Source of the DNA: Saprospiraceae bacterium | Lineage (GTDB): Bacteria; Bacteroidota; Bacteroidia; Chitinophagales; Saprospiraceae | Assembly: GCA_020631105.1 (NCBI GenBank) | Contig: JAHDHW010000047.1 | Span: 1-32,342, forward strand | Direction: 5' to 3' | Length of the DNA: 32,342 bases | Shown: one piece after another, positions 9,401 to 19,564 of the stretch | Layout: each line of letters opens with the position of its first letter | How positions within the stretch are numbered: position 1 is the first letter of the stretch | Translations under genes and position numbers: made by a program | Notes under the pieces: generated by a model | Databases searched by the model: none | Seen by the model: the letters and a program-made list of their open reading frames with translations, nothing else | Told to the model about the DNA's origin: nothing

Positions 9401-10006
9401 GAAGTCATTCAATTGTTGGGTATTGCCCTCAGGTTGCAATGGAATGTTATCATCAGAAATGGCTGCCAGGATTTCTACATCATCTCCTAGTTTGCCCGCA
9501 AGCCGGAGATTAAAACTGGAGTTTAGTACCAGGTTTTGATTGTTCCCAAAAGAGATACCCCGCGCAAAGCTACCGTCATAATCCAGGCCCTGGAAATCTA
9601 CCAATTCATCTTTTGCATCGTAAGGACTAAAGTCAAAGCCTATATAATCTCCTTCCTCATCGTATTCAATCCTGGTCGTATCCAGGTGTCGGGCGACTTT
9701 ATACAAATCGTAGGGGATTACCCGGTATTCAGCGGTAACACTATCCGGTCGATAACTCGCAGCCCAGTATAATTCATTTCGAAAAAGCAGGTAATCGGCA
9801 GGAGGGATTCGGTTGCCGCGTTCATCAGAGAGGCGTAGGGACTCAGGAATAATAGTTAAACTATCCAGGCGTATGGGCAGACTATCCAGCAAAAGTGTTT
9901 TCTGGCGTTGATTAGTCAAAGCCCCGGTCTGAGCCCAGGTGCTTGCCGCTAATCCTCCAAGAAATGCTATGCTGAGTAATATTCGTATCATTCGCTCGGT
10001 CTTCAA
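6494..10006 (-). CDS. Large outer-membrane beta-barrel protein of unknown function
   Basis: I do not recognise a named gene for this 1170-residue protein. It has a signal peptide (cleavage expected near TWAQ, residue 26). The N-terminal third contains segments such as NQNLVLNSSFNLRLAGKL, DDVEILAAISDDNIPLQPEGN and TAGDYELARPNSYFMNYFKK, a style I associate with large conserved Bacteroidota surface or envelope proteins. A motif YTWIADLNGDSIPQINE occurs near residue 850. The C-terminal half consists of alternating aromatic/polar strands and the chain ends in a terminal Phe (VRATF), as typical of BAM-assembled outer-membrane barrels. There is no T9SS tail, which fits an integral barrel and not a secreted protein. 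A distant relationship to SprA-type translocon proteins is conceivable but cannot be shown from motifs alone. It lies in the same direction as both neighbours, with a strong terminator ahead of it. Confidence 0.75.
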   Translation of the reverse strand: MKTERMIRILLSIAFLGGLAASTWAQTGALTNQRQKTLLLDSLPIRLDSLTIIPESLRLSDERGNRIPPADYLLFRNELYWAASYRPDSVTAEYRVIPYDLYKVARHLDTTRIEYDEEGDYIGFDFSPYDAKDELVDFQGLDYDGSFARGISFGNNQNLVLNSSFNLRLAGKLGDDVEILAAISDDNIPLQPEGNTQQLNDFQRIFIQLKKNDASLTAGDYELARPNSYFMNYFKKLKGATAENTWEVKDKGTFSTKASVAISKGKFARNNLVMQEGNQGPYRLEGADGERFIIIEAGTEKVFWDGQLLTRGLEEDYIIDYNRADVLFTNKRLVTKDIRVIVEFEYSVQNYTRSLLAVNSAYETEKMRLYLNVYSEQDGKNSGAALDLDSLQRSILGQVGDDLANAIDPGIDSLPEFNEFRVSYKQIDSTYLVNGLANTQTILVYSTNPDSAVYAASFLEVGAGNGNYIIDASIPANGRVYRWIAPDPSTGSLNGNYIPGRKLIAPNQQSLYTVGGEFQLNKNSSILTEVALSNNDQNRFSNVDDSNNAGIAVYSQYTNSLTLDKQENWSIDTKVGYEFLQENFKALNPYRNAEFTRDWNIGQQINQRAQEHIGKAGFTLSRKNLGSLSYEFSGFLRGDLYTGTRHYSRLNFKRSGFAVDLQGNLLQTDATEESSTFFRPKADFSKTFKKLDNWKIGVYGEREKNDRYASNADTLSVNSFYYDMYKVYIQSPQNDNFSFGANYRQRYDYAPVDMDFLQNTVADEFNINGNWRQGKSSTLRWNLSYRELSISDPKLTNLDPQETFLGRLEHSLTLLKGTIRSSTNYEIGSGQERKQEYQYLPVAPGEGVYTWIADLNGDSIPQINEIEEAVFQNDANIIRVSIFTDDFIRTNNVSLNQSLRLAPRALWYQEKGFKKMLSRFSSQSTLRIIRKTREAPDVTAWNPFQLDVADTTLVSTNSAIRNTLFFNQGDPKYDLQIGQFNNRSKIILTTGFESRGNAEQFFRARWNITRYLTGIFNIASGNRKNDSEFFNNRDYSIDFYRIEPEITVLPLKNLRGIFSYKFQESTNNLPDGGERAIIHDLSVETTFNQNSKSSFRTSFSYVNIDFNGEANSNLEFAMLDGLRNGQNFLWNILFDRRLAKNIQLSLNYEGRKTGTNAIVHVGRAQVRATF

Positions 10007-10140
10007 CCTTAATATTACGTAGAAATGGGGGCTTGTGGTGCGTAGAGAAGCGAGTTATTACTCTAGAAAGGTAAGGCAGGGACCAATAAAAGGACGATCA
10101 GGGTAAAAATAGCTCCTTATCATTGAGTACGATAGGGTTG

Positions 10141-10189
10141 AAAAACCAACGTCCGTCAGGTTAATTCACCTGCACGGACGTTGGAAACT
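10141..10189 (-). terminator. Rho-independent terminator of the Ig-repeat barrel gene
   Basis: The arms CCAACGTCCGT (10146-10156) and ACGGACGTTGG (10174-10184) are perfectly complementary, extended by CAGGT/ACCTG inside (10157-10161 and 10168-10172). On the minus strand the hairpin is followed by TTTTT. It ends transcription 20-60 bp after the stop codon at 10206, so the 6494-10006 gene probably needs its own promoter in 10007-10140. Confidence 0.87.
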
Positions 10190-10205
10190 ATACTGTGGTC
10201 ATTTT

Positions 10206-13200
10206 CTATCCTTTTCGGGAGCGCGATCCACCGTTGGAGCTGCTGCCTCCGGATTTGGTGTCTTTTCCGTCGGAACGACCTCCGTTACCAAAGTTGATCG
10301 TTTTTGTCGCTTTATCGCTGCCATCATTACTAGTAGCTGATACTTCGACGCTATTTCTACCCTTTGTCAATTCAACTACTACATCTAGCTTTTTAGTGCT
10401 GGTATTATAGCTGAAGCTGGATACTTTACTTCCATTCACTTTTACAGTAATCTGGTTCTTTTTACTTACATGCTCAATAGTAGCGGTTATTCTAGATCGA
10501 CCTTTGTCAGGATTAAAAGGATCAATCGTTGGCGTACTTGCATTTAAGTTGCTAATCTTAGGTGGATTCTTCTTAGAGATCATATGCTGGTAGTTTACTA
10601 CTGCCTGCGCATCATCTTTTCCACTTTCGTTTTGAGCCTCAATGCTAAAGTTGTTTTTACCAGTTTTCAATCTTACCGTAATCGACAGCTCGCCAGACTT
10701 AGCGGAATATTTAAAATTACTTAAGCTTTTTCCGTTCATTTTAAAAGTGATATCCTTCTTGTCTTTTACGTGCTGTATTTTGGCCTTCACCGTAAAACGA
10801 TCCGTTCGAACACTTGCAGATGACTTGCCAGGATTTGTAAAACGAACATCTGGTTTAGGTGTTTGAACCTTTGGTCGGTACGTTACACTTACCTGATCAT
10901 CATCTTTACCATCACGATTTTGAGCTTTTACAACTATCGTGTTTTTACCTTGCTTCAAACTTACATTAGCCTCAAGTGTACCTCTTTGGTAGGAGAAGTT
11001 ACTCGTTGAACGACCATTAACTAGTACTGTTAATTCGTCTTTACGGCTGATATTATCAATTGCTGCGCGTACACTTATAGTCGCTTTCTCGCTCGTCAAA
11101 TTGTTCTTAGGCTTCGTAATTGTAACCTTAGGAGGTAATACAGGCGCTGGTTTTTCGTAAGAAACATTCACCTGATCATCTGCTTTACCATCACGGTTTT
11201 GAGCTTTTACAATTATTACGTTTTTACCTTCTTTCAAACTTACATTAGCTTCGAGTGTACCTCTTTGGTAAGAGAAATTACTCGTAGACCGACCGTTGAC
11301 TAATAAGGTTAATTCGTCTTTACGGCTAATGTTATTAATAACTGCACGGACCTTAACGATCTCTTTTTTGCTGGTCGAATTATGCTCAGGTGTTGTAATT
11401 GTAACCTTAGGCAAACGTACTGGACGTGGCTGCTCATAGGTAATAGTTACGACATCACTAGCTCTGCCATCCTCGTTCTTTGCTTCAATTTCGATGGTGT
11501 TTTTACCATTTCGTAAATTAACTTTTGCGGTTAATGAATTACGGTAAGCTTCCCAGGTGAAGTTAGAAGTTGTACTTCCGTTCAAGCGGAAAGTAATATC
11601 TCGCTTATCTTCAATCTCCAGGATTTCAGCTTTGATTGTCGCAATACTTTCTGATACCGTCTGATTGTCTCGTGTAGGTACAGTAATCGTAACACTTGGT
11701 GGTGTTGCTTCTTCCTCCTGAATTGTAGCACATCCTTCCGTTCGGGCAGTATCTTCATCTCGACCCGCAGCATTGGTGGCGACTATTCTGATGTTATTCG
11801 TACCAGGAATTAATTGAACCACTGCGTTCAACACCTGAGTAGTCGAATTGAAATCATAATTGCTGAACTGCTGACCATTCACATAAACGTCGATGTCATC
11901 ACGATCTTCGACATTTAGAATCGTAGCCACGACTCTCGTCTTACAATTTGTAGGGTCAAAAGGATCAATCGTTGGTTGGCTTGTAGAAGTAATGGTTACT
12001 ACAGGCTTCTCCAAAACTGGTACGTCCTCTTCTTCCCAAAGTATGGTAACACTATCGCTATCTTTTCCATCAGGATTGGTAGCAACAATATTTACTACAG
12101 TTTTATAGCCATTGATATTAAGATCGGCATATAATGTACCGTTACTAAAATCAAAGTCATAACTTTCGTATCCATTAACAGTGTATCGAATATCACGCTT
12201 GTTGTCAATATGATCAACTCTCGCTTCTACCTTTACTTTTCGACTTGTCGTCTCATAAGGGCTTACTGAAGGCCTGGTAATTCTTACCACTGGAGGCTGA
12301 CTTATGATAGTTCTTTCAAAAATGATAGTCGTCTCATCCATGTCATAGCCATCGCTATTCTGGGCACTAACTCTAATCGTATTTCTACCTTCTCTGAGGT
12401 CAACTAGAGCGCTGACAATACCATTCCTTAAGTCAAAGTTGGTAAAGTTGCGACCGTTGATCGTCAGTTCAACATCTCTATATGAACTTACATTCCGAAC
12501 TTCTGCTCTAAGATCAAAATTTCCGATGTCTGTTCTGAAATCAGTATATGGCGGATTAGTAATGTCTACCTCAGGAGCGTAAGTATAATTATCAACCGGA
12601 GGTGTAATTATTTCTTCCTGTAAAAAGATATTCACTTGATCACTAGCTGATCCTGCAGCATTTCTTGCTCTTACGATGATCTCATTATTTCCAGGACGTA
12701 ATCTGATATTCCCCTTGAAAGACTTCTTACGGAAATTAAAAGATTCATTATATCCATTGACGATAAACTCTACGTCCATCGGGCTGTCAACATGCTTAAT
12801 AGTAGCAAGAATGTTGAAAAATGGTGTTCTTGTGGTATGCGGACTAACGCCCGGGTTTGTAATTTCTACAAATGGTTCTTTTAGTTCTTTTGACTTGTCA
12901 TCAATGATCCACCTCATATGTAAGTTGGTGTAGTGATGAATATCATCTTCAGGACTAAGGTTGCCATTGTTTTTCCACTGCTGACCATCAAATAGATCAG
13001 TCTTGGTAAAAGTGACTTTATGTCCAACTCCCATAGAAAATCGTGGTGTAAATTGGTATCCTAGTTCCACGCCTAAGTTTGGCATCAAACCTATTTTACC
13101 AAAACCAGATTCAAAACCATGAGCATTGGTTTCGTATACGCCATCAAGGATAGCATTCTTAAGTTCATTTTTTCTGTAAGAAACCGATCCTAAGGTGTCA

Positions 13201-13754
13201 ATACCCAGGTATTGAGTTCCGTAGTTGCCATTTCGGTCTGCCTGATCTGTTTTTACATTATACCAGTCTAGCCCAATTCCACCAAAAACTGATAAATTGA
13301 CATTTGTGTTTTCTCTTAATTTATTGAAAGAAACAACACCTTCTAAGCCTAATTCGAACTGATCCGTTTTGTTATTTTGGAAAACGAAGCTAGTTCCATT
13401 ACCATCCTTGGTGTAGTCTAAGCCATAAGTGCCGTTTAAAGCATCATTATCGGCAATACCATAAGATCGCTCAAAACCTAATCCTTTAGTCTGTGCATAT
13501 AACGCACGACCACGAATATCAAAGGCGAACGGTGCACCAGGTTGGTAATAAAGATTTTTGGCAAGTGTTAGTCCAAGTCCATATCCCTCCAATGTGGTAG
13601 GAATATCATCGGATTGCTGGTAAGAAAGTCCACCGTTGATTCCAAAGGTATAATAACCCGGAGTCCTTTCGTAAGTGGATTTTTGTGCGGTTGCGGCTGT
13701 TAAAATAAAAAGGGCCGCGAGTACGGAATAAATTCTCAACATTGTCTTTTTCAT
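10206..13754 (-). CDS. Outer-membrane beta-barrel protein with nine C-terminal Ig-like repeats
   Basis: The 1182-residue protein has a signal peptide (cleavage near ATAQ, residue 24). A beta-barrel-like region (about 25-290) is rich in alternating strands and aromatic residues (YYTFGINGGLSYQ, LMPNLGVELGYQF, MGVGHKVTF). From P294 onward nine repeats of about 93 residues follow, each with the pattern P-x-V-x-I-T-x-P ... VNG ... F ... L..G.N.I.V.A.N..G, resembling bacterial Ig-like or glucodextranase-B-like modules. Repeats 6 and 7 are nearly identical in their central part. The end is a Gly/Ser/Lys/Arg-rich tail. No T9SS sorting domain is present, so the barrel probably anchors the protein. Whether the repeats face outward or into the periplasm cannot be told from the sequence. 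Function is unknown; adhesion or envelope tethering is plausible. Confidence 0.85.
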   Translation of the reverse strand: MKKTMLRIYSVLAALFILTAATAQKSTYERTPGYYTFGINGGLSYQQSDDIPTTLEGYGLGLTLAKNLYYQPGAPFAFDIRGRALYAQTKGLGFERSYGIADNDALNGTYGLDYTKDGNGTSFVFQNNKTDQFELGLEGVVSFNKLRENTNVNLSVFGGIGLDWYNVKTDQADRNGNYGTQYLGIDTLGSVSYRKNELKNAILDGVYETNAHGFESGFGKIGLMPNLGVELGYQFTPRFSMGVGHKVTFTKTDLFDGQQWKNNGNLSPEDDIHHYTNLHMRWIIDDKSKELKEPFVEITNPGVSPHTTRTPFFNILATIKHVDSPMDVEFIVNGYNESFNFRKKSFKGNIRLRPGNNEIIVRARNAAGSASDQVNIFLQEEIITPPVDNYTYAPEVDITNPPYTDFRTDIGNFDLRAEVRNVSSYRDVELTINGRNFTNFDLRNGIVSALVDLREGRNTIRVSAQNSDGYDMDETTIIFERTIISQPPVVRITRPSVSPYETTSRKVKVEARVDHIDNKRDIRYTVNGYESYDFDFSNGTLYADLNINGYKTVVNIVATNPDGKDSDSVTILWEEEDVPVLEKPVVTITSTSQPTIDPFDPTNCKTRVVATILNVEDRDDIDVYVNGQQFSNYDFNSTTQVLNAVVQLIPGTNNIRIVATNAAGRDEDTARTEGCATIQEEEATPPSVTITVPTRDNQTVSESIATIKAEILEIEDKRDITFRLNGSTTSNFTWEAYRNSLTAKVNLRNGKNTIEIEAKNEDGRASDVVTITYEQPRPVRLPKVTITTPEHNSTSKKEIVKVRAVINNISRKDELTLLVNGRSTSNFSYQRGTLEANVSLKEGKNVIIVKAQNRDGKADDQVNVSYEKPAPVLPPKVTITKPKNNLTSEKATISVRAAIDNISRKDELTVLVNGRSTSNFSYQRGTLEANVSLKQGKNTIVVKAQNRDGKDDDQVSVTYRPKVQTPKPDVRFTNPGKSSASVRTDRFTVKAKIQHVKDKKDITFKMNGKSLSNFKYSAKSGELSITVRLKTGKNNFSIEAQNESGKDDAQAVVNYQHMISKKNPPKISNLNASTPTIDPFNPDKGRSRITATIEHVSKKNQITVKVNGSKVSSFSYNTSTKKLDVVVELTKGRNSVEVSATSNDGSDKATKTINFGNGGRSDGKDTKSGGSSSNGGSRSRKG
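10854..11411 (-). repeat. Tandem 279-bp repeats encoding Ig-like modules 6 and 7
   Basis: Two adjacent 279-bp units (11133-11411 and 10854-11132) encode modules that differ at only 5 of 51 positions across the segment from NISRKDEL to KAQNRDGK. The other seven modules of this gene are much more diverged. This points to a recent duplication or gene conversion within the array. Confidence 0.8.
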
Positions 13755-14313
13755 AGCCCAGGAATTGTAAAGGTTAAATAATAAGTGGTTCTAATTTTCG
13801 TGTCCAGGGGTACACGGGTGAATAAAAGAGTAATTACTACTTGGACTCCAATTTCTTGGGAATATTTAATCATACTTTTTGGCTGTTTTGATCAATTTTG
13901 AGAAAAGTGTTAATAGCTATATATAGTATTCTTACTTTTTTCTCTTTTGAGTAATGAATAGATTTGTACCTAAATATTTGATAAACAGTTTGTTATGTTT
14001 TTTAGGCGAACTGATAGTTACTGTCAATCTTTGGGCAAGATTGATACCAAGATGTTAAATGCTTTTCATAGGCTTGAATTACTTTAACAGATCATTAAAT
14101 GTAGTTTTTGAAAATATTAAGATGCAGATATTAGAAAGAGCCCCAATTTAACCTGTAACACATTGATTGTAAAAAATTAGTCAGGGGAGTAAAAAAAACT
14201 TCCAGATCAAGCAAGAAATATATAAATAACGTATCTTTATTTTTTGAAAATTACCCTCCCAAGACCGTTTCCTCCAACTGTACGGTGTTTAACACAAGAC
14301 AAGACGCTACATT
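13755..14313. other. Divergent intergenic region, 559 bp
   Basis: This gap separates the minus-strand barrel gene from the plus-strand peroxidase gene and should contain both promoters. The only promoter-like element I can point to is TATCTTTA (14232-14239, plus strand), one base off the TAnnTTTG consensus and about 75 bp before the peroxidase start. A short inverted repeat CGTGT (13799-13803)/ACACG (13812-13816) lies in the leader of the barrel gene. No small gene or RNA gene is recognisable. Confidence 0.5.
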
Positions 14314-17217
14314 ATGAACAAAAGAGTGCTATTGCTGGCTTGCTTTGCATTGCTATGCTTGAATTTTGCAAGCGGACAGAATCGGACAATAGATGGGACA
14401 GATAATAACCTTACTCAACCTGATTGGGGGGCTGCTGGACATCAACTTCGAACAATTACTTCAAATGGTTTTGCTGATGGGATTTCTACTCCGGGAGGAG
14501 CGAGTAGGCCAAACCCTCGTATTATCAGTAATGAAATGTTTGCTCAGGATTCTTTGATGCCTGATGTTATGGCCCTTAGTGATTATACCTGGGTGTTTGG
14601 ACAATTCATTGACCATGATGTAATTGCTACACCTGGTAACCCTAGTGAAGATGCTAGTGTTATGGTTGATTTTCCTGATGTTCATTTTAATCCAGGAGGA
14701 GCTTTTCCTTTTGTAATGATTCACATGTCTCGCTCAGCAGAGCATCCTGGTACGGGCACAGATGCATCTAATCCTCGAGGATATACTAATGATATCACTT
14801 CCTGGATTGACGGTTCTGCTGTTTATGGCTCAGATACAGAGAGGGCTAACTACCTCAGATCTTTTAGTGGAGGAAAGCTGAAAACTTCTGCCGGTAATCT
14901 CTTGCCCTGGAATACAGATACCCACGAATTTAGCGGTGAAATTGATACAGATGCCCCTACAATGGAAAATGAAAATCCATTTAGCGACCATTTATTTGTT
15001 GCAGGAGATGTAAGAGCAAATGAAAATGTGTCACTAGCAAGTATTCATACGCTATTTGTTCGGGAGCATAATCGTTTATGTGATGAATTGGCAATTGCTA
15101 ATCCAGAGTGGAGTGATGAAGAGTTGTACCAACACGCAAGAAAATTTATCGGAGGCTATATTCAATCGATTACTTATAACGAATGGCTTCCTGCGATGGG
15201 AGTACATCTACCAGCGTATGCTGGCTATGATGGATCATTAAATCCTAACATAACGAATGTTTTTTCAGCGGCAGCTTTTCGCCTGGGACATACTTTACTT
15301 AGTAGTACTGTCCCCAGATTAGATAATGAAGGCAATGAAATTGCTGCCGGGCATCTCACTTTGTTAGAAGCCTTTTTTGCACCATATGAGCTCCTGGATA
15401 ATGGAGGTCTTGATCCTGTGCTAAAGGGGATTGCGACTCAAGTTCAACAACGATTGGATTGCCATATCGTAGATGATGTAAGAAACTTCTTATTCGGACC
15501 ACCACAAGCTGGTTTGGGAGGTTTGGATCTTGCTTCGATTAACATTAATAGAGGAAGAGAAAGAGGACTACCTGACTTTAATACAGTACGACAGGACCTG
15601 GGCTTGACTCCGTTTAACTCTTTTGAGGATATTCATAGTAATCCTGCCGTTGGCCAGACAATCGAAAGTTTATATGATAATGTAAATGATATTGATCCCT
15701 GGGTTGGAATGCTTGCTGAAGAACCTATGCAAGATGCTCTTTTTGGGGAGACAATCATGACGATCCTAATGGAGCAGTTTTTAGCATTGCGTGATGGAGA
15801 TCGTTTTTATTATATGAATGATCCTGTGCTAAGTGCTACGGAGAAGGCAGATATTGATGGGACAACTTTCCGTGATATTATTATGCGAAATACAGGGATT
15901 ACGCTAATGCAGCCTAACGTTTTTGAAGCGATGGAACATGATTCTATCTGTAACGCTGATGCGCCGTTGGCAACTTTAGAAGGATCAATACTAACCTCTG
16001 AAGGCTTACCAGTTGCCAATGTTGATGTTAATATTAATGTTTATAACGAAGAAAATCCATTAACCAGCAATCAAAGTAATTCGGATGGTATATATTCATT
16101 AGCAGAGCTTCCGAGTTGTGATCACTACGAAGTAAAAGTAGAGAAGAATACTAATCATGGTAATGGAGTTTCTACTTTCGATTTAATCTTGATACGTCAG
16201 CACATTCTTTTTATAAATGAACTTGATGATCCGCTCAAGCTAATTGCTGCGGATGCAAGTAATGATAAAAATATATCTACTTTCGATTTGATCGAACTTC
16301 GGAAGATCATTCTATCGATTAATGATGAGTTACCAAACAATAAATCATGGAGGTTTGTAGATGCCAATACCTCTTTTGAAAACCTGAGTAGCCCTTTTGA
16401 TGCAGTATTGGATTATGCTGATATTGATGCATTTTCTGCCAACTCAACAGCTGATTTTATAGGGATCAAGATTGGTGATTTAAATGGATCAGCGAATCCG
16501 TCTTCTTTTACCAATTCTGGCGAAGACAGATCAGAATCACTTTTTCAGTTGAAGTTGACTGATCAGAATTTAGAGGCAGGACAAACTTATAGCCTGGTTA
16601 TTCCAGCGGCTCAATTATCCGAAATGATCGGACTACAGTTTGAAATGCAATTCGAAAATGAAGCCATCGAGCTCAGAGGAGTAGAGCCAGCAGCAATCGA
16701 TCAATTATCAATAAATAATTTTAATCTAGACCAAGCAAATGGCGCTTTGAAGTTTAGCTGGGACGGCGAAATTAATCCTTCTGATGAAATATTATTCACG
16801 GTCGATTTTGTCGCAAAAACAGATGGAAAACTTAGTGACTACATTAGTTTAGTGCAAAGCGATTTAAAAGCTGAGGTCTATAGCGAAAGTTTGACGCTTA
16901 GCGATTTAGAATTATTCTTTGAGCCTGGCCTGACGGCTGCGACCGCTGAAACGGGAGCTTTTGTCTTACATCAAAATACACCGAATCCCTTCCGATCTGT
17001 TACTACTGTTTCATTTGAATTACCTAGTACGGATGAAGTTACGCTAAACGTATTTGATTTGGCGGGCCGAATCGTTTATACGAGCACTCTACAAGCTTCT
17101 GCTGGACTAAATTTGATTTCAATTGATCAATCTCAATTATCCAATGAATCAGTATTTTATTATCAATTGAATACTTCCTTTGGTAGTCAAACGAAAAAGA
17201 TGATTTTGCTGGAATAA
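14314..17217 (+). CDS. T9SS-secreted animal-type haem peroxidase with dockerin-like and cohesin-like modules
   Basis: The 967-residue protein starts with a signal peptide (cleavage near ASGQ). The peroxidase domain has QFIDHD (distal H101, with D100 for a haem ester and D102 for calcium), a calcium loop TSWIDGS (T162, W164, D166, S168), the catalytic Arg in VRANEN (R234, with E237 for the second haem ester), HTLFVREHNRL, and FRLGHTLL with proximal H326. The Met that forms the sulfonium link in myeloperoxidase is Asn here (N238). After a carboxypeptidase-regulatory-like module come two EF-hand-like dockerin loops (612-623, degenerate; 647-658, near canonical), a cohesin-like sandwich (about 744-870), and a type A T9SS tail (about 883-967, HQNTPNPF to KKMILLE). 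It should oxidise substrates with peroxide at the cell surface; the natural substrate is unknown. Confidence 0.9.
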   Translation: MNKRVLLLACFALLCLNFASGQNRTIDGTDNNLTQPDWGAAGHQLRTITSNGFADGISTPGGASRPNPRIISNEMFAQDSLMPDVMALSDYTWVFGQFIDHDVIATPGNPSEDASVMVDFPDVHFNPGGAFPFVMIHMSRSAEHPGTGTDASNPRGYTNDITSWIDGSAVYGSDTERANYLRSFSGGKLKTSAGNLLPWNTDTHEFSGEIDTDAPTMENENPFSDHLFVAGDVRANENVSLASIHTLFVREHNRLCDELAIANPEWSDEELYQHARKFIGGYIQSITYNEWLPAMGVHLPAYAGYDGSLNPNITNVFSAAAFRLGHTLLSSTVPRLDNEGNEIAAGHLTLLEAFFAPYELLDNGGLDPVLKGIATQVQQRLDCHIVDDVRNFLFGPPQAGLGGLDLASININRGRERGLPDFNTVRQDLGLTPFNSFEDIHSNPAVGQTIESLYDNVNDIDPWVGMLAEEPMQDALFGETIMTILMEQFLALRDGDRFYYMNDPVLSATEKADIDGTTFRDIIMRNTGITLMQPNVFEAMEHDSICNADAPLATLEGSILTSEGLPVANVDVNINVYNEENPLTSNQSNSDGIYSLAELPSCDHYEVKVEKNTNHGNGVSTFDLILIRQHILFINELDDPLKLIAADASNDKNISTFDLIELRKIILSINDELPNNKSWRFVDANTSFENLSSPFDAVLDYADIDAFSANSTADFIGIKIGDLNGSANPSSFTNSGEDRSESLFQLKLTDQNLEAGQTYSLVIPAAQLSEMIGLQFEMQFENEAIELRGVEPAAIDQLSINNFNLDQANGALKFSWDGEINPSDEILFTVDFVAKTDGKLSDYISLVQSDLKAEVYSESLTLSDLELFFEPGLTAATAETGAFVLHQNTPNPFRSVTTVSFELPSTDEVTLNVFDLAGRIVYTSTLQASAGLNLISIDQSQLSNESVFYYQLNTSFGSQTKKMILLE

Positions 17218-17283
17218 TCCATAGAGTAGAGATCTCTATAGATCAAAGCACGAAGAATCTGAGAATGATAAAAAATAAACAAG

Positions 17284-17316
17284 GGCCATTTCTCCAAGCG
17301 AGGAATGGCTTTTTTA
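17284..17316 (+). terminator. Rho-independent terminator after the peroxidase gene
   Basis: The arms GCCATT (17285-17290) and AATGGC (17304-17309) are followed directly by six T residues. The hairpin lies 67 bp after the peroxidase stop codon. Confidence 0.75.
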
Positions 17317-17472
17317 ATTGAGATAGCCCTTTCGAAATCCTCTTTCTTTTCATTAAACTAGTTTATTGGCTAAGCCGATAATTCTCCTTATAATTGGCTG
17401 AATAAAATTATTGTAGCAATACGCACTTGTACAATTATTTTTTGAGCTGCCTTTTTGCTCTATCATTACTAA

Positions 17473-19521
<2,049 letters not shown>

Positions 19522-19564
19522 ACTAATTAGTTTGCTATATTAGTCCAATACAATATTTATCTCC

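Noticed and set aside
14232-14239. Whether the peroxidase promoter also has the TACC-N8-GGTA operator
   Set aside because: The bases at the corresponding distance upstream (14193-14208) are an A-rich run without either half-site, so the peroxidase is not assigned to the proposed regulon.
17436-17444. TATTTTTTG as a -7 box for the fadH gene
   Set aside because: The spacing between TA and TTTG is one base too long for TAnnTTTG. A TTG lies at a suitable distance upstream, but the combination is too weak to list as a promoter.
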